NCBI RefSeq assembly: GCF_936928535.1
Contig: NZ_CAKZHY010000054.1
Coordinates: forward strand, 1-64,000
Reading direction: 5' to 3'
Length of the DNA: 64,000 nucleotides
From: an uncultured Bradyrhizobium sp.
GTDB lineage: Bacteria > Pseudomonadota > Alphaproteobacteria > Rhizobiales > Xanthobacteraceae
The translations under genes and the position numbers were made by a program. Below are positions 1 to 9,104 of the stretch, piece by piece (positions within the stretch are counted from its first letter, which is position 1; each line of letters opens with the position of its first letter). The notes below the pieces were generated by a model. The model was not told the origin of the DNA, searched no databases, and saw only the letters and a program-made list of their open reading frames with translations.

Positions 1-449
1 CAGGCGCCGCGGGGCCTCGCGCGCCAGGCGGCGCAGCGCATTATTGGTGGAAGCTTGCGCGAAGTGCCGCTCGACCAGGGCCTCGGTGCGGGTCGCGGTC
101 AGGCCGGATTCGTTCGCCTCGTCGGAGAAAAGCGGCTCCTCGTCGCCGCGGCCTTCCTCCTGGAGCCGCACGGTCTCGTCATCCTCGCCGTCATCGGCAT
201 GCTCGATCGCCTCGCTGCCGCGGAAGTGAAGGTCGAACAGGCGATCAAAGGTGACGCGGCGTTCGGGCGGCGGGGCCAAGGTGGCCAGTGCTGCCTGCCT
301 GATGTCTGCAAGGCCGCGCGGGCCGAGCAGCTCGATCGCAGTGAGGAACGCGGTGGTCTGCTCCGGCGCGACGGCAAAGGCGTTGGCGCGCAGCAGGGCG
401 ACGAAGGAGACGAAGATCCGCGCCGCCTGCGGCAGTTGAAGCTCGGTGC

Positions 450-453
<4 letters not shown>
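1..453 (-). CDS. CoxE-like VWA-domain protein, N-terminal part
   Basis: Only the first 151 codons are inside the window; the gene runs off the left edge. The ATG at 453 lies in an ATGA overlap with the stop of the MoxR ATPase gene, which fixes the start and shows translational coupling. The visible part is an alpha-helical N-terminal region followed by an acidic stretch (about residues 85-125, rich in Asp and Glu). No VWA motif is in view: in the CoxE family the von Willebrand A domain with its metal-binding site lies in the C-terminal half, beyond the edge. The call rests on position directly after a CoxD-like ATPase and on overall resemblance to the N-termini of VWA proteins of molybdenum-hydroxylase operons. 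CoxD/CoxE pairs are known to help mature the active site of CO dehydrogenase; here the client would be the hydroxylase encoded just upstream. Confidence 0.7.
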
Positions 454-1331
<878 letters not shown>

Positions 1332-1343
1332 GAACCAGTACCT

Positions 1344-2366
1344 CTAGCGCCGCGCCTGCGGCCGCGCGCCGCCCTGGGCCTTGATCGCGCGCAGCACCTT
1401 TTCCGGGGTGATCGGCAGATCGTCGATGCGGACTCCGACGGCGTTGAAGATCGCATTCGCCACCGCCGGGAGCACCGGATTGGCGCACATCTCGCCCGGA
1501 CCCTTGGCACCGAACGGACCGTCCGGAGCAGGGCGCTCCAGCACCGCAATATCGTGCGGGCAGATGTCGCCGGGGCCCGGCATCAGATATTCGACGAAAT
1601 CGCGCGGGCCATGCACGGGTTCGGGATAGTACGGCTCTGGCGTCTCATACAGCGCGTGGCTGACGCCCATCCAGGCGCCGCCGACGAGCTGCTGCTCGAC
1701 CAGGCGTGGGTTGAGCGCGCGGCCGAGCTCGTAGGCAGAATCCATCCGCACCATCGCGACTTCGCCGGTCTCGTCGTCGACATCGACCTCGGCGACGAGA
1801 CACGCGTGGGCGTAGCAGGTCGCCGGCGACATCTCGCCGGTCTCCGGATTCACCTCGGAGAGCGGCACCAGGAAGATGCCGCGGCCGGAGATGGTCTTGC
1901 CCTGCTTGAACTGGGCGGCGATCGCGACGTCCTTGGTCGAGATCGAGCGGTGCGGCGCGCCCTTGACGTGGATGTTGCCCCGCCCATCCGTTTCGAGGTC
2001 GGCGGCGTTGACTTCCAGCTCCTCGGCGGCCGCTTCCATCATGACGCCACGCGCCTCGCGCGCCGCGGCCATCACGGCGTTGCCGACGCGGTGGGTGCCG
2101 CGCGAGGCGAACGAGCCCATGCAATGCGGGCCGGTATCGGAATCGGCCGTGTCGACATAGACGTCCTCGACCGGCACGCCCAGCGTTTCGGCGCAGATCT
2201 GCCGCGTCACCGACTTCATGCCCTGTCCCAGGTCGATCGACGACAGCGCCACGGTGAATTTGCCGCTCGGGTTGGAATGCACCAGCGCCTGGCTGGGATC
2301 GCCGCCGAGATTCATGCCGATGGGATAGTTGATCGACGCGATGCCGCGTCCGCGATGCCGGGTCAT
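1344..2366 (-). CDS. Molybdenum hydroxylase large subunit, C-terminal half (xanthine dehydrogenase family)
   Basis: 340 residues corresponding to the second molybdopterin-binding domain (MoCoBD_2) of the xanthine dehydrogenase family. It carries the DLGQG motif near residue 67 and the GAKGPGE segment near residue 290, whose Glu is the catalytic base in the family. The ATG at 2366 follows the TAG stop of the N-terminal half directly (TAGATG) in the same reading frame. AGGAGG lies six nucleotides upstream of this ATG, inside the end of the first half-gene, so this is a genuine translation start and not just the remains of a read-through frame. Together with the upstream half it would rebuild one full large subunit. 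The substrate is unknown. Confidence 0.88.
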   Translation of the reverse strand: MTRHRGRGIASINYPIGMNLGGDPSQALVHSNPSGKFTVALSSIDLGQGMKSVTRQICAETLGVPVEDVYVDTADSDTGPHCMGSFASRGTHRVGNAVMAAAREARGVMMEAAAEELEVNAADLETDGRGNIHVKGAPHRSISTKDVAIAAQFKQGKTISGRGIFLVPLSEVNPETGEMSPATCYAHACLVAEVDVDDETGEVAMVRMDSAYELGRALNPRLVEQQLVGGAWMGVSHALYETPEPYYPEPVHGPRDFVEYLMPGPGDICPHDIAVLERPAPDGPFGAKGPGEMCANPVLPAVANAIFNAVGVRIDDLPITPEKVLRAIKAQGGARPQARR

Positions 2367-3962
2367 CTAGCGCCTCCTGGTGCCGAAGACGGAGGAGAAA
2401 CGGGTCGCGCCATGCGATGGCGCCGCCGGTCGCGGCGAGGGCGGTGGCGGAGCCGGTGGTGGCGGCTCGCGCGGCGGTTCGCGGGTAACGGTCGGCGGCA
2501 GGCGATCATAGCTGGTGCGCTGTTGCACCGGAGATGTGGGTCTTACGCGCGACGAATCCGTTGGCGTCGGCGGGATCACGGCGCGGTTGCCGCCGCCGTC
2601 CTTGCGCGAGGACGCCCGCTTGAACTCCTCACGAAGCGGCCATTTCGCCTTTTCGGCCGCGACCTGCACGCATTCGATCAGCGCCGTATTCTTGGCCTCG
2701 CGCCGGTGCGCCTTCATGTCCCCGTCGCGATAGGCGTTGAGGATCCGGAACTCCATCGGGTCCATGTTGATGAGATGCGCCAGCTTGTCCATCTGGCACT
2801 CGATGGCAAAGTCCATCGCGGTGACGCCGAAACCGCGCATCGCGGTCGCCGGCGTGCGGTTGGTGAAGACGCAATAGACGTCGCCATAGACGTTCGGGAT
2901 TGTGTAGGGCCCCGGCAGATGCGCGGCGCATTTCACGGCGGCGTAGCTCGACAGGCGCGTATAGGCACCGCTGTCGAAATAGGCGAGGATCTTGCGCGCG
3001 ACGACGCGGCCGTCACGCATCACGCCGTCCTTGATGTAGATGCGCTCGGCGCCGCGCGGCGGGCCGTATTGCATCTCTTCCTCGCGGCCGAACACGTAGC
3101 GCACGGGCTTTCCGGTCAGCATCGCGCCGAGAATGGCGAGCGGCTCGGTCAGCGTATCCACCTTGCCGCCGAAGCCGCCGCCGACCGTGCCGCCGATGAA
3201 ATGGAAAGTGTTGGAGGGGACGTCCAGGATCTTGGCGCAGGTGTCGACCGAGAAGAACAGCGCCTGAGTCGAAGTGTAGACGACGTAGCGGCCATTGGTG
3301 TCTGGCGCTGCGATGGCGCCATTGGTCTCGGTCGGCGCATGCTCGATCGGCGACATCTGATAGCGCTGCTCCAGCACGTGGTCCGCGGTGGCCAGTGCTG
3401 CATCGGCGTCGCCGAAGCGTAATTGTTGGCGATCGTAGGTCTCATGATAGGTGAACGTGTTCTTCGGGTAGGTCTCGTTGACAACAGGCGCACCGGGCTT
3501 CAGTGCATCCTCGACGTCGAACACGGCCGGCAACGGCTCGTAGTCGATCCTGACCTTGGCGATTGCCTCAAAGGCCTCGCGCTCACTGTCGGCGACGATC
3601 GCGACAACAGGCTCGCCCTTGTAACGGACCTTGTCGACGGCCAGCGACGGCTCGTCGTCCTTGCCGAAATTGATCAGGCTGAGCAGCGTGTTGAGATTGA
3701 CCGGTACATCAGCGCCCCTGATGATCCGGCGCACGCCGGCCGAGCGCTCGGCCTCCGACGTGTCGATGCGACGAATGCGTGCGTGGGACTGCGTCGAGCG
3801 CACGACTTTCAGATGCAGCATGCCCTGCAGCTTGTGGTCGTTGAAATAGCTCGACGTGCCCGTGACGTGGCCGAGCATGTCCTGCCGCTGCGTGCCCTTG
3901 CCGATTTCCTTCAGATTGTCGTCGCGCTCGTCGGCGAAGATGTCCTTGCGCAGTTCCAGCAT
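2367..3962 (-). CDS. Molybdenum hydroxylase large subunit, N-terminal half with proline-rich tail
   Basis: 531 residues from the ATG at 3962, which has AAGGA upstream and lies 10 nt after the stop of the small-subunit gene. Residues about 20-130 form the a/b hammerhead domain (CoxL N-terminal type) and about 150-440 the first molybdopterin-binding domain, with GGGFGGK at 261-267. The loop that in form I CO dehydrogenase reads AYRCSFR is here ATAMRGFGV (373-380), as in ordinary xanthine dehydrogenase relatives, so CO oxidation is not supported. After residue 450 the homology stops and an 80-residue Pro/Arg/Ser-rich tail follows (PP and PPP runs at 489-512). The protein then ends at TAG and the rest of the enzyme is a separate gene. 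A normal subunit of this family is one chain of roughly 750-800 residues. Confidence 0.88.
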   Translation of the reverse strand: MLELRKDIFADERDDNLKEIGKGTQRQDMLGHVTGTSSYFNDHKLQGMLHLKVVRSTQSHARIRRIDTSEAERSAGVRRIIRGADVPVNLNTLLSLINFGKDDEPSLAVDKVRYKGEPVVAIVADSEREAFEAIAKVRIDYEPLPAVFDVEDALKPGAPVVNETYPKNTFTYHETYDRQQLRFGDADAALATADHVLEQRYQMSPIEHAPTETNGAIAAPDTNGRYVVYTSTQALFFSVDTCAKILDVPSNTFHFIGGTVGGGFGGKVDTLTEPLAILGAMLTGKPVRYVFGREEEMQYGPPRGAERIYIKDGVMRDGRVVARKILAYFDSGAYTRLSSYAAVKCAAHLPGPYTIPNVYGDVYCVFTNRTPATAMRGFGVTAMDFAIECQMDKLAHLINMDPMEFRILNAYRDGDMKAHRREAKNTALIECVQVAAEKAKWPLREEFKRASSRKDGGGNRAVIPPTPTDSSRVRPTSPVQQRTSYDRLPPTVTREPPREPPPPAPPPPSPRPAAPSHGATRFSSVFGTRRR

Positions 3963-3972
3963 GGCGACGTCC

Positions 3973-4449
3973 TTAAGCGCTGACCCGGCCGCCGGCGGCG
4001 GCGAGGATGGCATTGATGATCGGCTCATAGCCGGTGCAGCGGCAGATGTTGCCCGAGATGGCCTCGATGACCTCGTCACGGCTCGGCGACGGATTGCGGT
4101 CGAGCAGGGCCTTTGCAGCCATCAGCATGCCTGGGGTGCAATATCCGCACTGGGCGGCAAAATTGTCGGCGAAGGCACGCTGCAGCGGATGCAGGTTCGG
4201 GCCCTGCTTCATGCCGTCCAGCGTCTCGATGGAACGACCTGCCACTGTTTCGGCCAGCGTCAGGCAGGAGAGGTGAAGCTCGCCGTCGATCAACACGCTG
4301 CATGTGCCGCAGCCGCCCTGGCCGCAGCCGAATTTCGGCGTCATGTCGCCGATCAGCTCGCGCAGCGCGACCAGGAGATTGGTGCCGCCATCGACGAAGA
4401 TCGCGACGTCGCGGCCGTTGTGACGAAATTGCAGGGGGATCTTGGACAT
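3973..4449 (-). CDS. [2Fe-2S] small subunit of molybdenum hydroxylase
   Basis: 158 residues, the normal length for CoxS-type iron-sulfur subunits. The plant-type [2Fe-2S] cluster ligands are C42, C47, C50 and C62 (CGQGGCGTC plus a later Cys). The second cluster, in the helical C-terminal domain, uses C101 and C104 (CGYC) and C136 and C138 (CRC). It passes electrons from the molybdenum site to the FAD of the medium subunit. It lies between the medium subunit (5 nt gap) and the large subunit (10 nt gap) in the order M-S-L, the same order as in coxMSL operons. All eight cysteines are present, so both clusters should form. Confidence 0.93.
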   Translation of the reverse strand: MSKIPLQFRHNGRDVAIFVDGGTNLLVALRELIGDMTPKFGCGQGGCGTCSVLIDGELHLSCLTLAETVAGRSIETLDGMKQGPNLHPLQRAFADNFAAQCGYCTPGMLMAAKALLDRNPSPSRDEVIEAISGNICRCTGYEPIINAILAAAGGRVSA

Positions 4450-4454
4450 GCAGT

Positions 4455-5273
4455 CTATTCCTGTCCTGACAGCAGGCGGCGCAGATGCACGCCGACGATC
4501 TCGCGGCGATACCAGGCGCTGCCGAGCGCGTTGTCGGATGGGGATGTTCCCTCGGTGGCGGCCGATGCGGCGGCCGCGATGGTCGCCGCATCCAGCGAAC
4601 GCCCCTCCAGTGCCCGTTCGGCGGCGCGAGCACGAATTTGCGTCGGTGCCATCGAGCCCAACGCGATCCGCGCGCCTGCGATCCGGCCGCCCGAGATCGG
4701 CAGATGCGCGGCCAGCGTGATGACCGAGCCGCCCTTCGGCTTGATACGGGCGATCTTGCGATAGCGGAACGCCTCGGTGCTTACAGGCCGGGTACAGGAG
4801 ATCGACAAGACCAAGGTTCCGGCTTGTCGCTCACGCGCCTGCAGAAATTCCTCGATCGGGATGTCGCGCGCACCAAAGCCGCCTGCGACGGCGACAGTGG
4901 CGTCGAGCGCTAGCAGCGCGACGGTGAAATCACCGTATGGATTTGGTGCAAAGAGATTGCCGCCGACGGTCCCCATGTTGCGCACGGCAGGGCCGCCGAT
5001 CGAGCGGGCAGGGGCATGCAGGAAGCCAAGGTCACGCTCGGCCAAGACACGCGCGAAGGTGACGCCGGCTCCGATCGTCACGCGTGGGCCCGATGCGTCG
5101 ATGCGCGCCAGTGCCTGATCCTCGGCGCGCACCACCGTCGAGATCGAGACGTCGCCCTCGTTCAGCGCCCGCATCACCAGCGTGCCCCCGCCGAGGTAGC
5201 GGGCGGTGCGATCGGATGACAGCGCCCCGGCCGCCTCGCTGGCGCTGGCAAAAGTCTTCACTGTTACGGCCAT
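4455..5273 (-). CDS. FAD-binding medium subunit of molybdenum hydroxylase
   Basis: 272 residues of the CoxM / CO-dehydrogenase flavoprotein family. FAD-contacting motifs are seen at YLGGGT (about 26-31) and at RNMGTVGGNL (about 98-107), and the CO-dehydrogenase flavoprotein C-terminal domain covers about 170-268. It would accept electrons from the iron-sulfur subunit and pass them to a quinone or other acceptor. The ATG at 5273 follows the TAG of the upstream SRPBCC gene with no spacer (TAGATG), and AAGGAGG lies about 8 nt upstream. This is the same stop-start junction as at the split large subunit, which suggests that this operon commonly uses it. Confidence 0.93.
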   Translation of the reverse strand: MAVTVKTFASASEAAGALSSDRTARYLGGGTLVMRALNEGDVSISTVVRAEDQALARIDASGPRVTIGAGVTFARVLAERDLGFLHAPARSIGGPAVRNMGTVGGNLFAPNPYGDFTVALLALDATVAVAGGFGARDIPIEEFLQARERQAGTLVLSISCTRPVSTEAFRYRKIARIKPKGGSVITLAAHLPISGGRIAGARIALGSMAPTQIRARAAERALEGRSLDAATIAAAASAATEGTSPSDNALGSAWYRREIVGVHLRRLLSGQE

Positions 5274-5717
5274 CTAGGCGGCCTCCTTGAGATGCCGGCG
5301 GATTGCTTCGAACCCGGCCTGATAAATGTCTTCTGCGACCATGTGGGTGATGCGATCGCGGTCTTCCGGCCTGGTCGTGAAGCGCGACTCCCAATGCCAG
5401 AAGGTGCGATCGCCATCGGTGACCGGCAGCAGGCGGACATGGGCGACGTAGTTGAACATCGGGATCGGGGTATCCAGCAGGCAATAGCTGAAGCTCTGTT
5501 CGAGGTCGGACAGTGCCAGCAATTGCTCGCGCAGCTCGGCTCCGTCCTTGAGCTTGAACCGCCTGATGCAGCCGATCTTGTCGGAGGAATGCGCGCGCTC
5601 GATCGAGGAGGTCGCGACCGCCGGATGCCAGCGGTCGTGCCCGTTGAAGTCGCGCAGCATCGCCCACGCCGCATCGGTCGGCGCGTCCAGGATCGTGCTT
5701 TTGACGATATGCGGCAC
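5274..5717 (-). CDS. SRPBCC-family protein (CoxG/polyketide-cyclase-like), copy 2
   Basis: 147 residues of the START/Bet v1-like (SRPBCC) superfamily, a small beta barrel around a hydrophobic pocket. A GTG at 5717 is chosen as start because GGAGG lies nine bases upstream and the similarity to its neighbour begins there; the frame stays open further upstream, but that stretch overlaps the neighbour gene. It is a paralogue of the next gene upstream: both begin with a short strand, then share DFNG..WHPA, SDKIGC.R.F and a C-terminal helix ending in GFxAxxR. SRPBCC proteins occur in CO dehydrogenase operons as CoxG, which anchors the enzyme to the membrane. Here a binding or anchoring role for the hydroxylase or its substrate is inferred. 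Confidence 0.82.
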   Translation of the reverse strand: MPHIVKSTILDAPTDAAWAMLRDFNGHDRWHPAVATSSIERAHSSDKIGCIRRFKLKDGAELREQLLALSDLEQSFSYCLLDTPIPMFNYVAHVRLLPVTDGDRTFWHWESRFTTRPEDRDRITHMVAEDIYQAGFEAIRRHLKEAA

Positions 5718-5722
5718 GGATC

Positions 5723-6160
5723 TCAACCTCCGAACACGCGCTTGAGGGCATCGAACCCGCCCTGGAACACGCCGCCGCCGATATTGCCGACCAGCTCGGT
5801 CTCCCGCTCCGGTGCGCAGTCGAACTCGGCGGTCCATTCCACGAAGGTCTGGTCGCCGTCGGTGACCGGCGTCAGGCGCAAGGTCGCGACGTAGTTCTCG
5901 ACGCCCATCGGGGATTCCAGGATCGAATAGGTGCAGAACATATCGTAGTCGGAGAGGCCCAAGAGCTTCTCGCGGATGCGGTCGCCATTGCGCAGGCGAA
6001 AGTCGCGCACGCATCCGATCTTGTCCGAGGGCTCGCCACCCTCGATGCGGCTTTCGGCAATCGCGGGGTGCCAGTTCGGCAAGCCGTTGAAGTCCCGTAC
6101 GCGCGCCCAGACGCGGTCGTTGCGCGCATTGACGACGGTGGAAACGTAGACGCGGGGCAT
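5723..6160 (-). CDS. SRPBCC-family protein (CoxG/polyketide-cyclase-like), copy 1
   Basis: 145 residues, same fold and same length as the gene that follows it five bases downstream. The two align end to end, with the shared blocks DFNG, WHPAIA/WHPAVA, SDKIGC and LPVTDG/LTPVTDG, so the pair arose by tandem duplication followed by clear divergence. The ATG at 6160 is 10 nt after the flotillin stop. No catalytic residues can be assigned by eye. The place between a flotillin and a molybdenum hydroxylase fits a role in membrane association or substrate handling, which is inference. Confidence 0.83.
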   Translation of the reverse strand: MPRVYVSTVVNARNDRVWARVRDFNGLPNWHPAIAESRIEGGEPSDKIGCVRDFRLRNGDRIREKLLGLSDYDMFCTYSILESPMGVENYVATLRLTPVTDGDQTFVEWTAEFDCAPERETELVGNIGGGVFQGGFDALKRVFGG

Positions 6161-6170
6161 GGCTTAGACC

Positions 6171-9077
6171 TCAGCTCTTCTTCCGCGGACTGCGGTCGGC
6201 CGGTGGTTCGCCGCCGCCCTCGGCCGCGGGCGGGGAGGCCGCCGGCTTGTCGCCGCCACCACCGCCCTTGCGCGCAGATTCCTTAATGCCCTGCATGTCG
6301 CGGGCTTCCCGGATCAGGCCCGGCATTTTTGAGAGATTTCCGCCCTCGACGCCAATGTCGGCGAGGAGGGAGTCGATCAGCGGAGCCTGCACGCGGTAAC
6401 GCAGGGCCGAGTCGATCACCTCGTCGGTCGCGCTGCGGCCACCATTGCCACCGCCGCCATTGCCGTTGAGGCCGTCGACCTGGAGGATGCGGATACCCTC
6501 GATCTTCTCCATCGGCTTGACGCTCTCGCGCACGATGCCCTCGATACGGTCGAGCAGCTTTCGCCGGAACAGCGAATAGCGCGCCTGATCGGTGAGCACG
6601 TTCTCGGCCTCGTTCAGCATCCGCTGCGCTTCTGCCTCGACGGCAGCGCGGACGCGTTCCGCTTCGGCGGCGATCCGCGTTTCCTCGGCCTGTTTTTCGG
6701 CGAGCAGCACCTCGACCGTCTTGCGGCGTTTTGCGATCTCGCTTTCGCGCGCGGTGATGACGCGCTCGGCGGCTTCCGTCGCGCGTATACGGGCCTCTTC
6801 AGCGGCAGCGCGTGCGGCCGATTCTTCGAGCGACTTCTGATGGATCGCGATCGCCTTTTCCATCAGCACTGTCTCGACCTCCTTCTCGCGGTTCACTTCA
6901 AGCTTGCGCAGCTCGCGCTCGCGGCCGATGCGGGCCTCGTCGAGGCCACGGTCGGAGGCGATGCGGGCGCGCTCAACTTCCTCGCGGGAGACAATCTCGG
7001 CCTCCTGGAGCGATTGCACCCGGGCGACCTCGAGCTGCTCGATCGCGCGGCGGCGCTCGAGGCGGGCGGCTTCGAGCGCCTGCTCGCGCGAGACGTCGGT
7101 GGTCTCCACCTCCTTGCGGGCGACGATCTCGGCCTGGCGAACCTGGCGGTCGGCATCGATCCGTTCGGACTTCTTGGCGGAGAGGGCGATCACGCGGTCC
7201 TCGTCCGCGAGCTCGATCGCCTTCTTCTGCTCGATATTGAGCACCTCGCGCTTCTTGGACGAGGTGATCCGCTCGGCCTCCAGTGCGAGATCGACCGTGA
7301 TGCGCTGGCGCTCGATGGCATCGCGTCGCTTCAGCTCGGCCGCTTCCAGCACGCCGGTCCGCTCGATCTCCAGGGAACGCGTGTCGCGTTCGGCCTGGAT
7401 GCGTTCGGCCGCGACCGCCTTCTCCTGGGCGATACGGGCCGCCTCGATCGCTTCGCGGGAGGCGATATCGGCTTCCTCGACGGCGCGGTTGCGCGCGATC
7501 TCCAGCGAGCGGACGCGCTCTTCCTGGGCGATGCGCGAGGCCTCGGTGGTCTCCCGTGCCGCGATGCCGGCGACTTCGAGGCTCTGGTTGCGCTCGATCT
7601 CAAGCTGCCGCGTGCTCTGTTCGGCGGCAATGCGTTCGGCGGCGAGCGTCCGCTCACGAGCGATCCGGGCAGCTTCGACCGCACGCTGCGCCTCGATCTC
7701 GGCCTCCTGGATCGTGCGCACCTGTTGGATCTCCAGAGCGCGGGTGCGCTCGTCCGAGGAGATGCGCTCGACATTGACGATCAAGGTCTGGGCGATGCGG
7801 GCCTTTTCCGTGGCTTCGCGGGCGGCGATTTCGGCCTCGTCGACGGCGCGGGTGCGCTCGATCTCGCGCCGCCGCGTTTCCTCCTCATTGGCGATGCGGG
7901 CGTCGGTGACGACGCGATCCTGCTGGATCCGGGCCTTCTCGATCGCCTCGCGGGCGGCGATCTCGGCTTCCTCGACGGTGCGCATCCGCTCGATCTCGCG
8001 CTGGCGGACCTCGCGTTCGCTGGCGATCCGCGTCGTGTCGATCGAGCGCTGGTTGGCGATGCGGGTCTTCTCGATCTCCTCGCGCGCCAGCAGTTCCTTC
8101 TCCTCGATGGTGCGTGTGCGCTCGATCTCCTTCTGACGGGTCTCGCGCTCGGAGGCGATGCGGGCTTCCGCAATCGCCTGCTCGTTGGCGATCCGGGATC
8201 GCTCGATGGCTTCGCTCGCCGAGATCTGCGCCTGTTCGGCCTCGGTCTCGCGCAGCGCGCGCTCGCGGGCAACTTCGGTGCGCTGAAGCGCGCGGCGCAT
8301 TTCGATGTCGCGTTCCTGCTCCAGCCGTGCGGTCTCGCTCTCGCGCTCGATTTCGAGCGCCTGTCGCTCGGCCTCCAGGTTGCGCGTGCGGATCTTGATC
8401 ATCGAGTCCTGCTCGATGTCGTTGCGCAGCTTGCGCCTCGCCTCGATGTCTTCCATCAGTTTGGTCAGGCCCTCGGCGTCGAACCGGTTCGATGGATTGA
8501 AGAATTCGAGATCAGTCTGGTCGAGATCGGTGATCGCCACGGATTCGAGTTCGAGCCCGTTCTGGGCGAGGGCTTCCGCCGCATTGGTCTTGACGCGCGC
8601 GACGTAGTCGCCGCGACGTTCATGCATCTCTTCGAGGGTCATTTCGGATGCGACCGAGCGGATCGCGGAAATGAATTTGCCGGCCAGTAGCGCATGGAGC
8701 TGTTCCGGCTCCATGGTGCGGCGACCGAGCGTTGCTGCTGCGATCGAGACGGCTTCGCGGGTGGCCTGGACCCGGACATAAAAGTCAGCCTCGATGTCGA
8801 CGCGCATGCGGTCGCGGGTGATCACCGCGTCCTGCCGCGAACGCACGATGCCCATCGGCAACACATTCATGTTCACAGGCGTGTAATCGTGAATGAAGGG
8901 CAGCACGAAGGCGCCGCCGTTGATCACCACACGTTCGCCGAGGAAGCCGGTCCGGACAAACGACACCTCCTTGGAGGAGCGGTGGTAGAGCCAGTTGACG
9001 ATGTAGACGCCAACCACGATCACGATGATGGCGACGATCAGCCAGAGGATGAGCTCGCCGACCAGGATCCCTGACAT
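6171..9077 (-). CDS. Flotillin-like SPFH protein with very long repeat-built coiled coil
   Basis: 968 residues from the ATG at 9077, preceded by GAGGGAGGG. Residues 8-30 are one membrane segment, about 35-200 an SPFH/Band 7 domain, about 205-830 an almost unbroken charged helix rich in Glu, Arg, Ala and Ile, and the C-terminal 60 residues a Gly-rich and Pro-rich tail. From residue 317 to 657 the helix is built of 44-residue units beginning EIER/EIQQ/EIAR at 317, 361, 405, 449, 493, 526, 570 and 614; one unit (493-525) is exactly 33 residues. Flotillins form membrane cages or microdomains; typical members are 450-700 residues with shorter EA-repeat helices, so this one is unusually long. It sits between the PEP-hydrolase-like gene and the SRPBCC pair and probably organises membrane proteins of this operon. 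Confidence 0.9.
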   Translation of the reverse strand: MSGILVGELILWLIVAIIVIVVGVYIVNWLYHRSSKEVSFVRTGFLGERVVINGGAFVLPFIHDYTPVNMNVLPMGIVRSRQDAVITRDRMRVDIEADFYVRVQATREAVSIAAATLGRRTMEPEQLHALLAGKFISAIRSVASEMTLEEMHERRGDYVARVKTNAAEALAQNGLELESVAITDLDQTDLEFFNPSNRFDAEGLTKLMEDIEARRKLRNDIEQDSMIKIRTRNLEAERQALEIERESETARLEQERDIEMRRALQRTEVARERALRETEAEQAQISASEAIERSRIANEQAIAEARIASERETRQKEIERTRTIEEKELLAREEIEKTRIANQRSIDTTRIASEREVRQREIERMRTVEEAEIAAREAIEKARIQQDRVVTDARIANEEETRRREIERTRAVDEAEIAAREATEKARIAQTLIVNVERISSDERTRALEIQQVRTIQEAEIEAQRAVEAARIARERTLAAERIAAEQSTRQLEIERNQSLEVAGIAARETTEASRIAQEERVRSLEIARNRAVEEADIASREAIEAARIAQEKAVAAERIQAERDTRSLEIERTGVLEAAELKRRDAIERQRITVDLALEAERITSSKKREVLNIEQKKAIELADEDRVIALSAKKSERIDADRQVRQAEIVARKEVETTDVSREQALEAARLERRRAIEQLEVARVQSLQEAEIVSREEVERARIASDRGLDEARIGRERELRKLEVNREKEVETVLMEKAIAIHQKSLEESAARAAAEEARIRATEAAERVITARESEIAKRRKTVEVLLAEKQAEETRIAAEAERVRAAVEAEAQRMLNEAENVLTDQARYSLFRRKLLDRIEGIVRESVKPMEKIEGIRILQVDGLNGNGGGGNGGRSATDEVIDSALRYRVQAPLIDSLLADIGVEGGNLSKMPGLIREARDMQGIKESARKGGGGGDKPAASPPAAEGGGEPPADRSPRKKS
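7239..8129 (-). repeat. 132-bp coding tandem repeats in the flotillin gene
   Basis: Seven consecutive units inside the flotillin gene, six of 132 bp (44 codons) and one of 99 bp (33 codons), each starting at a codon block for EI(E/Q/A)R. The copies are clearly related in protein but diverged in DNA, so they are old. 44 and 33 are both multiples of 11, as expected for a hendecad coiled coil that gains or loses whole 11-residue turns. Confidence 0.85.
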
Positions 9078-9104
9078 GTTTCCCTCCCTCAATCCTAAAA
9101 GGCG

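Noticed and set aside
2367..2369. Nonsense mutation making the large subunit a pseudogene
   Set aside because: AGGAGG at ideal distance before the next ATG, the cut at a domain border and the long low-complexity tail argue for a real two-gene structure. It remains the main alternative and is stated as such.
1344..5273. Carbon monoxide dehydrogenase (coxMSL)
   Set aside because: Gene order and accessory genes fit, but the active-site loop is MRGFG rather than the CoxL form I or form II signature, so only the wider family is claimed.
7239..8129. Regular repeats considered as a CRISPR array
   Set aside because: Units of 132 bp are fully coding, diverged and without unique spacers; they are coiled-coil repeats.
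6840..8690. Long plus-strand frame opposite the flotillin gene with its own periodic Leu/Asp pattern
   Set aside because: The periodicity is the mirror of the 132-bp repeats of the flotillin coiled coil; no start site or family similarity.
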